Assembly: GCA_964482515.1 (NCBI GenBank)
Contig: CAYZXT010000034.1
Coordinates: 1-28,865 of the forward strand
Direction: 5' to 3'
DNA: 28,865 nucleotides
Source: CAYZXT01 sp964482515
GTDB taxonomy: Bacteria; Elusimicrobiota; Elusimicrobia; FEN-1173
In this document: positions 9,001-13,675 of the stretch, piece by piece
Numbering within the stretch: the stretch's first letter is position 1
How the letters are laid out: each line of letters starts with the position of its first letter
Notes under the pieces: generated by a model
Told to the model about the DNA's origin: nothing
The model's input: only the letters and a program-made list of their open reading frames with translations
Databases searched by the model: none
Translations under genes and position numbers: made by a program

Positions 9001-10075
9001 AGCGCAGACCGCCGGCCCGGTAGGCCGCGCTCAGGGAAACCAGCTCGCGGACGTCGGCCGGAGACAACCGGCGAACCAGACGTTCCACGAGCTGCGACCT
9101 CTCCCGGTCGACCGACTTGAAATCCAAACCGCCCTCCATCTCGAGGGCCGACAGGAACATCTTCACGTTCTCGGAACCGGCATGGCTCCAGCGGCGCAGC
9201 AATTTCACGTGGTCGCCCAAAGACGATTTGCCCTGATGGTAGGACTGAACGCCGCGATCGAACGCCAGGAGGTCGGCGTTGAAAACGGATTGTTTTTTCT
9301 GATCGGCCTCCGCTTGCAAGGAACTCAGTTTCTCCTGGTTCGGGGCGAAGAGCGCGCGGGTCCGGAGATAGGAATCCACGTTGGCGTTATAATGGGCTTC
9401 ATCGTCCACACCCACGACCGGCGGAACGTTTTTTTCGCTGGTGAACAAGGTGTGGACGGGTCCGGAAATTTTATTTACCCGCAAGAGGTAATCCGCCACC
9501 GAAGCGATCACATCCTTGCGCGGGAAGGCGCGGAACCGGTCGAGGTTAATGGGCTCAAAGGCCCCTTCCAGAGCCACCAGGCCTGCCTGGTTCCCGTCGA
9601 TCAAGGCCTGCACCGTCCGGCCGATGTTCGCCTGGGCCTCGGCGTTCAGATGGACGTCCTGGATGTGGACCACGGTTTTTGCGGAGCGATGGTCGCTCGG
9701 CAGGGACACCTGGCGCACGGACCCGTAGGCGAAAGGAAGCGAGGCGAACAGGTCGGAGTAAGCCTTGTCCGCGCCCTTGGGAAGCGCATCGCGGAGCTGC
9801 TCTGAAAGGGAGGACGAGAACGCGCCGGCGCCCGCGGACGGCAGGCCGTTCAGGATTTCGGAAGGGACGACGGCGCCAGCCGCGGGGGTAAGACTGGCAA
9901 GCCGTAAGGGGTCTTCCTGGGGGCTCACCCGCTGGGCCTGACGGCGGCGCTCGGCCCAGAAATTTGATTCGGGCGCGGAGGCGAAAGCGCATTGGGTGAC
10001 AAAAAGCGAAGCAACCACGACCCAGGCCGTGGTTTTGCGGATTATTTCATGTTGAAATACTGCTATTTTGTGCAT
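1..10075 (-). CDS. Giant multidomain protein: signal segment, TraB/ChaN-like, 2x FHA, J-domain, 3x [CPBP-like membrane module + Hanks kinase], HEAT repeats (C terminus beyond window)
   Basis: A single minus frame is open from ATG 10075 to the left edge, giving 3,358 codons without a stop. Approximate residues: 1-33 signal-like hydrophobic segment ending AFA-S; 130-560 TraB/ChaN/EreA-like domain (HIQDVH at 137-142, E170, GGFH ending at H525); 740-795 two membrane helices; 1060-1160 FHA1 (R1111, S1124, H1127, GSTYGT); 1340-1415 FHA2 (SSRH, GSRNGT); 1463-1532 J-domain with HPD at 1494-1496; 1579-1712 CPBP-like module 1; 1725-2050 kinase 1 (GKGGFAFV, K1763, D1888, K1890, N1893, DFG at 1906); 2059-2190 CPBP-like 2; 2215-2560 kinase 2 (K2269, HGDLNPRN, DFS, no glycine loop); 2579-2705 CPBP-like 3; 2719-3040 kinase 3 (K2762, DLKPAN, DFG at 2887); 3050 onward HEAT-like repeats. 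There is no clear ribosome binding site. The FHA, J and kinase calls rest on intact motifs. The TraB-like and CPBP-like calls are inferred from spaced motifs. A role in membrane-linked phosphorylation signalling is inference. Confidence 0.9.
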   Translation of the reverse strand, partial: MHKIAVFQHEIIRKTTAWVVVASLFVTQCAFASAPESNFWAERRRQAQRVSPQEDPLRLASLTPAAGAVVPSEILNGLPSAGAGAFSSSLSEQLRDALPKGADKAYSDLFASLPFAYGSVRQVSLPSDHRSAKTVVHIQDVHLNAEAQANIGRTVQALIDGNQAGLVALEGAFEPINLDRFRAFPRKDVIASVADYLLRVNKISGPVHTLFTSEKNVPPVVGVDDEAHYNANVDSYLRTRALFAPNQEKLSSLQAEADQKKQSVFNADLLAFDRGVQSYHQGKSSLGDHVKLLRRWSHAGSENVKMFLSALEMEGGLDFKSVDRERSQLVERLVRRLSPADVRELVSLSAAYRAGGLRYADFYGRLREMCRSNDVPLSRYPAMETYIRYVLSADRIQPEGLMKDLSAMEADAYRTLAKTVAERELAARSKHLLLAGKLLSFSLTTAEWREYKSRLQNADFGFRSEMQKSPDNSAVSHPPSEINLSSFEAFYREAELRDEAMAKNLLKAMDERKTKVAVLVTGGFHSEGIAEKMRRAGFAYVNFTPKITHVDAAGGSSYLSVFSQEKTPLEKLFEGQKLFLAQSPISSGIQAEAGVLAAAAMVHETGDPNQVDVMKQLNQDAPVEVSAVARGDTVKVMLKTLGRAAKIVFTIVTFGDGVEIVSAESGFPDSMERGRNFFQWLGMRNPPEWLVAFTYVPIAEMIVLYDRAFAPAHKLDARDSQKERLLSDADREQIRQDQITNLRLQSIAFWGIGLWSVAFALGALNAGVVVAVIFGVSAGLAVAFFGVNPVYHALSNPVRYLTGGAMAAISGSPTEGSKSPLFQALDAPETISESEGYLVTKAPENKAFVLNVGGRQYEVVIIPFVPWGTTHPHYLTYYRGAGTSGWQFKDIEWKQIEQTNPGWRGIFGGKRDGGATAQADNDFVDGIRVSFNEKKELLFQAKSRAVQATIARVSGKSPLAISLGPIFPLADGNFYKTSPSGKIMFISKRDRFGDWMDQEEIRLAEGPRQAADPPIESAVPPVGGGDFNKPHIVQIPVAIKRPDTTVFRGKLEQINFIRAGQRYIGIKPSPTDGKKYEIYYLDSGEPVLDKDGNPAEIIVGTDGEVTRTFGREGCDFNVFGGAISRNHFRVKIDSDGNVEIVDTGSTYGTRVVSRADVDRLNQLGEGGSESPYAALMKRIQAIRVKLSFNEQVTDPQAYPNWITIRSLLEPLPRMLTEYALIKGQAADLTHFRLPDPDAVTLEALADQEKYGQIFGPISRLNESLYIDIIANPQSPISSENIPPPEQDPPNFQKVNSGSPVTLPVLEGVVVRVGGSLIIFRTAADGRDLEWQVYKGDGADVPGINIDDKTVFHKVGDGRIGSQESAEHFFHRGETSDGGGGEFRWNDNKVSSRHLSVVYSNGNIVVTDLGSRNGTSYASLAVALGIFPGLKSALPRESALVLAEQSVVPEEEAEEVIDPKLLAFDLYAVLGISARRNASQDDIKKAFHRLASKYHPDLNVGDTVAEEKFKEINQAYAVLKDPAKRAYYDRRSRFGRRGSAGASLLPIYAPLLLTAGPSAVGTPMGLGLGMGWVYRQVSQRWPRLAAPVAAVGGFLEEFVLRQAAMTAAVAVLTLVGVKMSPFGIVPVILYGLVFASPLFHPQVLLGKNRGSTQASLSTFEGLKIRAKLFALAVVPFAAVSIVQSVLGIDLGPVMPYLIAGLTHGIMNVYAHFRGQPMGMANDADLVKGDVVGDRFEVVRLLGKGGFAFVYECLDRTTGQFVALKIAKPQDFYQKNEYIKLEFLKLQMIEESPETIQADGLTLSRRGIVRLVSGQSETQTYNGRSYFAETLATKGNLANWVFKVAAISKPKDRAAAFLDSLRLFREILVSAAYLHQPVHGSDGSPVIISDFKTDNVLLDENGHAVLSDFGLGMTIGFAAPERYASRRAPGKPADLYALGAILHNLLTGEDPRDFANDDRVVSFFDRFINQERLIYQFGKEVIDALPQAVLDELITLVYGSAMEPSSDWDIAEGLLASRPGNRPEVLEVLKKLDLLIPQAERALSPILTGDASGSLGLGLLPLTARFVNWMQALGLPHRAALFIGTLLEEAVFAGTLVLLSSLLAGLGVDLNVSSAISLAVVGFVFGAGHTEVWVSDGTKLVLLGKSNAPAKAALGVLGTVFRLALFVSPGVGVLFAILVHQFYNLSIMPLLSRASARPDDSESTELSLPIAISYQDPLAIYSLEQGAIIDDRYVVQREMSGPTQQGENVTELNAFVYECFDKTTNSTVVIKIAPPLNYFFSIQGVAYSESTREATQAKFARAGKLIEQEMDNLKLLESHENVVGLRGGGQFDGRPYLVLEHIEGKTLEEIILARHDNGAPVFRVADALRWVATLAGLLATLTAKRILHGDLNPRNVMIENGTGRVVVIDFSGPIPHNGQYMFYGRYGYASPEAYRGKYHRNSDVFSIGMILHSLLTGVIPSITVPIFTETEIFVNGAILNTTTVNTRFLEQARMLTGREFLRIRKYLVRALEKDPENRIGPNELAVNLNDLADAIDNAGKGGSDVSGGGGGPLGFSSRIPWLAKIYSEAMLARATRPVAGGLVAGLALLSALFVEELLVRNVLQRAAEWVVLSGVTAFTAATGVVAPSWLPAVVAISAFSAFFASSLYHPVVFRGRSARADGAVSFSDRLYLFALSFIPSMIGLALGLDPVTAAFIGHFINNALSWLLGLGLLGMGSGTTVAKLKAGDVIGGRFKIVSQFPRSNMGMVYLCTDSMDNGATVVLKIAIESPSQQDQANGIIRREYAVQKKLNHPRIVKVLELGDDAPTHTDGRAYFAMTYIDGKNLEETILDMRTSGVRDPQSFIRMLTWFRQLAEAVKYLHDQSPPVLFNDLKPANIMIDKDGNIVLIDFGIAELKGQARGGIGSEKYSSPEQTSSGNLLDERSDLFAFGATLHHALSGVDPRMEFLPFRDRPIDNEAIAKMYGSDISKALGTKTINELGRWVAMLTSGDRDDRKGDMASIIEKLDSLIESAARGFEERLVAVRAVDGQTENQEDMNEVFGLNLGVPQEMIELGSRVVNPILGKLFKGAVDSPYEVFELLESYLDSPDLVGADLPGHLLRRRRQSNMPGSITSQLKELVSAPRLREEMVVAAIHAFGLMWIRETDVGADRLEDVDFLIKTMASHPNERIRIAAIDALGVTLTRKGVYALLNSFYDDPSESVRTAAVRVLGMLGAVLDSADPMRRRVVYALFDGYDPGVGAGDLQAALTHAMGVLNVQSAIPRIRQALELKHEGIRAQAAWALGDLTDRDAVPILLDRLLDESESVRLNARRALDRLVDDTCVPNLLHALMHPSATVRSTAAGLLKELGWDQKGDTVTWQQ
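8631..8715. repeat. REP-like palindromic insert inside the giant gene
   Basis: A 9-base perfect inverted repeat, ATTTCGGAT at 8631-8639 and ATCCGAAAT at 8692-8700, flanks a loop of about 50 bases. The right arm extends into reiterated CCGAAAT/CCGCATT-type units up to about 8715. The composition resembles interspersed GCGGATTTCGG-type repeats known from many genomes. It stays in frame and codes for about 28 residues (around 454-482) within the TraB/ChaN-like domain. Confidence 0.5.
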
Positions 10076-10278
10076 TTTTAGGGTCGATTATTGTCACCAA
10101 TATCGTTGTTATAAGTATACGGGCCAACGGTTAATAATCCATTAAGGATTGGTAAATTCGGTGTAAATTTATCGTTCAAAACCACAGATTTTCATGGAGT
10201 TGCTTGCCAAACGCGCCAAGCCTTTCTATGATGGTTGTCCTAGCCCCCGCTAAAAACTTTCTTTACACAAGGACACCC
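10076..10278. other. Divergent intergenic region between the giant gene and ychF
   Basis: This stretch is AT-rich compared with its surroundings and separates the minus-strand giant gene from ychF. The right part holds the ychF promoter. On the minus strand, TATACT and TATAAC strings lie upstream of the giant gene start, but I found no convincing -35 partner at proper spacing, so no promoter is called for that gene. Confidence 0.6.
10204..10232 (+). promoter_or_regulatory. Sigma-70-type promoter of ychF
   Basis: TTGCCA (10204-10209) and TATGAT (10227-10232) are separated by exactly 17 bases, each matching consensus at 5 of 6 positions. Transcription would start near 10239, which excludes the upstream GTG/TTG-type start at 10204 and supports the ATG at 10279. 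Confidence 0.7.
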
Positions 10279-11352
10279 ATGGACATCGGTATCGTCGGAC
10301 TTCCCAACGTCGGAAAATCCACCCTATTCAACGCCCTCACCGGCGCCGCCGCCGCGGCCCAAAACTTCCCCTTCACGACCATCGACCCGAATGTGGGCGT
10401 GGTTCCGCTGCCGGACAAACGGCTCAAGGTCCTGGGCGACATGTTCGCCAGCGAAAAAGTCACGCCCGCCGGAATCCGTTTCGTGGACATCGCCGGACTG
10501 GTGAAGGGCGCCAGCAAGGGCGAGGGACTGGGCAACCAGTTCCTGTCGCACATCCGCGCGGTGGACGCCATCGCCCACGTCGTGCGCTGCTTCGAGGACG
10601 CCAACGTCATCAACGTGATGGGCGGATTGAACCCGCAGGAAGCGGCGGACATCATCGAGACGGAGCTTTTGCTGTCGGATTTGCAGCAGGCGCAAAAACT
10701 ATTGGACAAGCTCCAGGGCCCGGCACGCTCCGGCGATAAGGGCGCCAAGGAAAAACTGGCCTTGATGGAAAGAATCATCAAGGACTTCGAGTCCGGAAAG
10801 TCCGCCCGGCAGCAGGACCTTTCCGCCGAGGTCATGGCGGAGTTCCAGTTCCTCACCGGCAAACCGCTGCTCTACGTGGCCAACACGGACGAGAAGGGCC
10901 CGGTGAAAGCGCTGCTCGATCCTTTGTTGGAACGGGCGAAAAAAGAGAACGCGCAGGTTGTTGTGCTCTGCGCGAAGCTCGAGGCCGAAATCGTCCAACT
11001 GCCCGAAGAGGAGCGGTCCGCCTACTATGAAACGGCGGGCATCGCGTCGCCGGGACTGGCGGAGCTCGCCCAGGCCGGACAAAAACTTCTCGGGCTCATT
11101 TCCTTCTTCACCGCCGGGCCGGAGGAAACAAGGGCCTGGAACATTTCGAAGGGGACCAAGGCCGTCAAGGCCGCGGGCAAGATCCATTCGGACATCGAGC
11201 GCGGCTTCATCCGAGCGGAAATCTATAAGTACGACGACATCGCCAAGCTCGGCTCCTACAAAGCCGTGCAGGAAAAAGGATTGGTGTCGATGGAAGGCAA
11301 GGAATACGAGATGAAAGACGGCGACGTGGTTTATTTCCGCTTCAACGTCTGA
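10279..11352 (+). CDS. ychF: Redox-regulated ATPase/GTPase YchF (OLA1 family)
   Basis: A 357-residue Obg-family P-loop NTPase, close to the usual 363. In order it shows the P-loop GLPNVGKST near the N terminus, the NFPFTTIDPN switch region, DIAGLVKGASKGEGLG (Walker B/G3 with the YchF signature), the atypical NTDE in place of NKxD that gives this family its ATP preference, and a C-terminal TGS domain ending in GDVVYFRFNV. The family binds ribosomes and is linked to translation and oxidative-stress responses. The start is ATG 10279, preceded by AAGGA at 10269-10273 and by the promoter at 10204-10232. A longer reading from 10204 would overlap that promoter. The small membrane-protein gene follows after 2 bases. 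Confidence 0.95.
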   Translation: MDIGIVGLPNVGKSTLFNALTGAAAAAQNFPFTTIDPNVGVVPLPDKRLKVLGDMFASEKVTPAGIRFVDIAGLVKGASKGEGLGNQFLSHIRAVDAIAHVVRCFEDANVINVMGGLNPQEAADIIETELLLSDLQQAQKLLDKLQGPARSGDKGAKEKLALMERIIKDFESGKSARQQDLSAEVMAEFQFLTGKPLLYVANTDEKGPVKALLDPLLERAKKENAQVVVLCAKLEAEIVQLPEEERSAYYETAGIASPGLAELAQAGQKLLGLISFFTAGPEETRAWNISKGTKAVKAAGKIHSDIERGFIRAEIYKYDDIAKLGSYKAVQEKGLVSMEGKEYEMKDGDVVYFRFNV

Positions 11353-11354
11353 CC

Positions 11355-11585
11355 ATGACCGGCGAGACCGAGCTTTCCCGGGAAGAAAAACGCGCACGGC
11401 ACATGGCGCTCTACCGCCAAATGGGCAGGCTCGCCGTCTGGTCCGGCTGGGGCGTGGCGCTCCTCTCGATGTGGCTCAGCGGGCGGATCATCGATAGCCT
11501 GAAAGCCCGCGTCGCCGAACTTCAAACCGAAAACCGGAAACTCTCAGCGCAAAACGCTTCGAAAATAAATTCCACTCCACATTGA
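11355..11585 (+). CDS. Small single-pass membrane protein with coiled-coil tail
   Basis: A 76-residue protein starting 2 bases after the ychF stop, probably translated by coupling since no clear ribosome binding site is seen. Residues 1-22 are charged and predicted cytoplasmic. Residues about 27-45 form one hydrophobic helix (WSGWGVALLSMWLSG). Residues 48-68 are heptad-like (LKARVAELQTENRKL), suggesting a short coiled coil. This is the general layout of FtsB/FtsL-like proteins, but I see no diagnostic motif, so no function is assigned. The opposite-strand readings over the same bases are less protein-like. Confidence 0.6.
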   Translation: MTGETELSREEKRARHMALYRQMGRLAVWSGWGVALLSMWLSGRIIDSLKARVAELQTENRKLSAQNASKINSTPH

Positions 11586-11592
11586 TTCTTTA

Positions 11593-11687
11593 TCGTCGTC
11601 CCGGAATGGTTCTGTCCGGGACCCATGCTTGTAGCTATTAAAATCCAAATCAGGGATTCCGGCCAATCCCATGCCGGAATGACGACA
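11593..11687. repeat. MITE-like imperfect inverted repeat
   Basis: The ends are imperfect inverted copies: TCGTCGTCCCGGAATGG on the left and CATGCCGGAATGACGAC on the right, about 95 bases in total. Internal GGGATTCCGGCC resembles the widespread CGTCATTCCGGC-type dispersed repeat. It lies in non-coding DNA between the ychF unit and the exbB-like gene. Multicopy status cannot be judged from one window. Confidence 0.5.
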
Positions 11688-11706
11688 GAAATTCATCCTC
11701 CGAGAT

Positions 11707-11735
11707 TTGACCATGCCGCAGCGATGATATAAACT
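11707..11735 (+). promoter_or_regulatory. Probable promoter of the exbB-exbD-tonB-like operon
   Basis: TTGACC (11707-11712) is followed after 17 bases by TAAACT (11730-11735). An alternative -10, TATAAA at 11728, gives a 15-base spacer. It lies about 110 bases upstream of the exbB-like start. Confidence 0.45.
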
Positions 11736-11793
11736 TTTCTTTCAACAGACCCCGCCGATCATCACGGCCGACCGATTTTCATCACTAAAATAA

Positions 11794-11819
11794 GGCCCTA
11801 TTCCGACAAAGTTAGGGCC
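11794..11819 (+). promoter_or_regulatory. Leader hairpin upstream of the exbB-like gene
   Basis: A perfect 7-base stem, GGCCCTA at 11794-11800 and TAGGGCC at 11813-11819, encloses a 12-base loop. It ends 12 bases before the AAGGAAGGG ribosome binding site (11832-11840). No T-run follows, so it is not a terminator. It could be an operator or an mRNA-stability element. Confidence 0.4.
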
Positions 11820-11845
11820 ATGACTGGCGTCAAGGAAGGGAAAAC

Positions 11846-12289
11846 ATGACCTCAAGTTTAAGACATACCATCGCGTTGGGATGGCCGGTGCTGAGCATCC
11901 TCCTGATCTGCTCCATCACGTCCGTCGCCATCGCGTTCCAATGCTGGTTCGCCATCCGCCAAAGTCGCAAATTGGTGAACGACAGGAACAACCGCAGCCT
12001 GTTGGAAGAGCTGATTGAAACCGTGGAGAAACGCCTGGCGCTTCTGGGAACCATCGCCAACGCCGCGCCTTTCATCGGGTTGCTCGGCACCGTGATCGGC
12101 ATCATCCGCGCCTTCCACTCCATCGCGCAGAGCGCTGGCGCGGGCGGGCTCACCTCCGTGGCGGGCGGAATATCCGAGGCGCTGATCAGCACGGCCGCAG
12201 GCCTCGCCGTCGCCATCCCCGCTTCCATGATCTTCAACTACTTCACCTACCATAACGAAAAAATCGCCAGGGACGCGGGCATCGAATAA
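11846..12289 (+). CDS. ExbB/TolQ/MotA-family proton channel protein, short form
   Basis: A 147-residue inner-membrane protein with an N-terminal helix (about 10-32) and two further helices in the conserved family region: LLGTIANAAPFIGLLGTVIGI (about 68-90) and the A/G-rich ISTAAGLAVAIPA helix (about 113-130). Partnered with ExbD/TolR, the family uses proton motive force to drive TonB or TolA. It is short (the usual length is 200-240) because the cytoplasmic loop between helices 1 and 2 is only about 35 residues. A strong ribosome binding site, AAGGAAGGG, sits 5 bases upstream. It is followed 2 bases later by the exbD-like gene. ExbB or TolQ cannot be distinguished from sequence. Confidence 0.88.
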   Translation: MTSSLRHTIALGWPVLSILLICSITSVAIAFQCWFAIRQSRKLVNDRNNRSLLEELIETVEKRLALLGTIANAAPFIGLLGTVIGIIRAFHSIAQSAGAGGLTSVAGGISEALISTAAGLAVAIPASMIFNYFTYHNEKIARDAGIE

Positions 12290-12291
12290 AG

Positions 12292-12720
12292 ATGCACATC
12301 ACCGGGCACAGAAAAAAACTGCTCACCGAGATCAACATGGTGCCGTTCATCGACATCGTGCTCGTGCTGCTCATCATCTTCATGATCCTGTCGCCGCTCC
12401 TGGTCCAATCCCAGATCGACGTCAACCTGCCGCAGGCCATCTCCATCAGTTCGGCCCAAAACGAGGACCCCGTCAAAGTCCAGATCACCGACAACGGCTC
12501 GGTCTACATTTCCGACCGGCTCGTGCCGGCGGACCGCATCGAGCAGGGGCTGAAGCTCGCGCTCATGGCCACGCGGCAGCGCGCGGTCCTGATCGAAGCC
12601 GACAAAGCGGTCCCCTTCGAGAACGTCGTGCGCGTGCTGGACGCGGCGGAACAGCTGGAAGCCAGGAAAGTGGGAGTCGCCGTCCTCCCGAAAACCACCG
12701 CGCAACCCGCGGCCCAATGA
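12292..12720 (+). CDS. ExbD/TolR-family biopolymer transport protein
   Basis: 142 residues. A short cytoplasmic N terminus (TEINMVPFIDIVL) leads into one membrane helix that carries the family's conserved aspartate (FIDIVLVLLIIFMI). A periplasmic domain follows, ending with a VLDAAEQLEARKVGVAV-type strand-helix typical of ExbD/TolR. It couples proton flow through the ExbB/TolQ pore to the TonB-like protein. It sits 2 bases after the exbB-like gene and 16 bases before the tonB-like gene, so the three form one operon. Confidence 0.9.
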   Translation: MHITGHRKKLLTEINMVPFIDIVLVLLIIFMILSPLLVQSQIDVNLPQAISISSAQNEDPVKVQITDNGSVYISDRLVPADRIEQGLKLALMATRQRAVLIEADKAVPFENVVRVLDAAEQLEARKVGVAVLPKTTAQPAAQ

Positions 12721-12736
12721 CGGGAGCCTCCTCTTT

Positions 12737-13522
12737 ATGAGGCGCTACTTCGTTTGGTCCACCGCCCTCCACGCCGCCGTCTTCGCCGCCTTCCTGTTTA
12801 ACCTGAACAGCCAGCCCCGAAAGTCCTATTACGGGATCGATTTCATTTCCGGCGCCAAGTCCGGCTTCGGGCCGGGCCAGGCGGGCGGATCGCCGGCCCC
12901 CGCGGAAACCTCCGCCCCGGCCGTCCAGGCGCCGCCCGCTCCCACGGAACCGGAGCGGGTCGAAAAGAAGACCGAGTTCGTTGCAAAGGACAACCGGAAG
13001 ATCCAGGTCCCAAAGAAAGACATCAAATCGAAGACCGTCCCCACCCGCGTCAACGCCGCCAAGAAAAAAGTGTTGGACGACGCCATCGTCCCCCCCAGCG
13101 GAAAAACGGGCAAAAAGCCTCCGGCCCCCGGAGGGAAAGCGGGCGGGACCGGCACGGGCGGCACGGGCCGCGGACAGGTTTTCGGCAGCGGAACGGGGAT
13201 GGAGCTGGGCGGAATGGGACCGGGGGGCGGCATGGGCGGATTCGGCGAAAAGTTTCCCTATAGTTGGTACATCAATATCCTATATAGCCGTCTCTGGCAG
13301 GCCTGGGAACTGAAGACCGAGACCGGCAAATCCTGCACCATCGCCTTCTCCATCCAACGGGACGGCTCAGTGGCGGACATCGACGTCGATGAAAAATCCG
13401 GTGACGCCTTCTACGACGGCCAGGCCAAGCGCGCCGTGGAAGTCTCCAGCTTCCCGCCGCTCCCCCAAGATTTTCCCGATCCCGAACTCCGCGTCATGGT
13501 GCGCTTCAAGTTCGAAGAATAG
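12737..13522 (+). CDS. TonB/TolA-like energy transducer
   Basis: 261 residues with TonB architecture. A single N-terminal membrane anchor (about 6-24) is followed by a long Pro/Ala/Lys and Gly-rich periplasm-spanning stretch (about 45-165). The C-terminal domain of about 85 residues (PYSWYINILYSRLWQAW ... FSIQRDGSVADIDV ... VMVRFKFEE) matches the TonB/TolA C-terminal fold. It would relay energy from the ExbB/ExbD-like pair to outer-membrane receptors or to the Tol system. No TolB or Pal gene follows here, so TonB or TolA cannot be decided from context. A weak GGGAG lies 10 bases upstream of the ATG. The gene ends shortly before a strong hairpin terminator. Confidence 0.82.
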   Translation: MRRYFVWSTALHAAVFAAFLFNLNSQPRKSYYGIDFISGAKSGFGPGQAGGSPAPAETSAPAVQAPPAPTEPERVEKKTEFVAKDNRKIQVPKKDIKSKTVPTRVNAAKKKVLDDAIVPPSGKTGKKPPAPGGKAGGTGTGGTGRGQVFGSGTGMELGGMGPGGGMGGFGEKFPYSWYINILYSRLWQAWELKTETGKSCTIAFSIQRDGSVADIDVDEKSGDAFYDGQAKRAVEVSSFPPLPQDFPDPELRVMVRFKFEE

Positions 13523-13558
13523 GTTTTCCTTGTGTGCTTCAGTCCGCCCTCCCCCTCC

Positions 13559-13588
13559 TTGACAGAGGTCGACCCGTTCAAGTAAACT
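13559..13588 (+). promoter_or_regulatory. Probable promoter of the KimA-like transporter gene
   Basis: A perfect TTGACA (13559-13564) is followed after 18 bases by TAAACT (13583-13588). Transcription from here would run straight into the hairpin terminator at 13611-13645, which suggests attenuation of the downstream gene. Confidence 0.5.
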
Positions 13589-13610
13589 TCTGGCTAAGGA
13601 ACACGGCAAT

Positions 13611-13645
13611 CCTCCTCACAACCCCATAAGAGGAGGTTTTTTTTT
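13611..13645 (+). terminator. Intrinsic terminator or attenuator before the KimA-like gene
   Basis: The stem CCTCCTC (13611-13617) and GAGGAGG (13630-13636) is perfect and is followed by nine T (13637-13645). It can end the tonB operon. It also lies between the TTGACA promoter and the transporter start, so it can act as a leader attenuator. Confidence 0.8.
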
Positions 13646-13675
13646 AGCCGGGGGCCGGAGGGACAACACTCCTAT

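Noticed and set aside
7937..9805. 622-codon plus-strand frame
   Set aside because: It lies wholly antisense to the giant gene, is rich in His, Arg and Gly without family motifs, and the minus strand here shows conserved motifs. It is a GC-driven shadow.
13559..13675. c-di-AMP (ydaO) riboswitch before the KimA-like gene
   Set aside because: The leader is too short for that riboswitch and lacks its paired-domain pattern; only a promoter and a terminator hairpin are visible.
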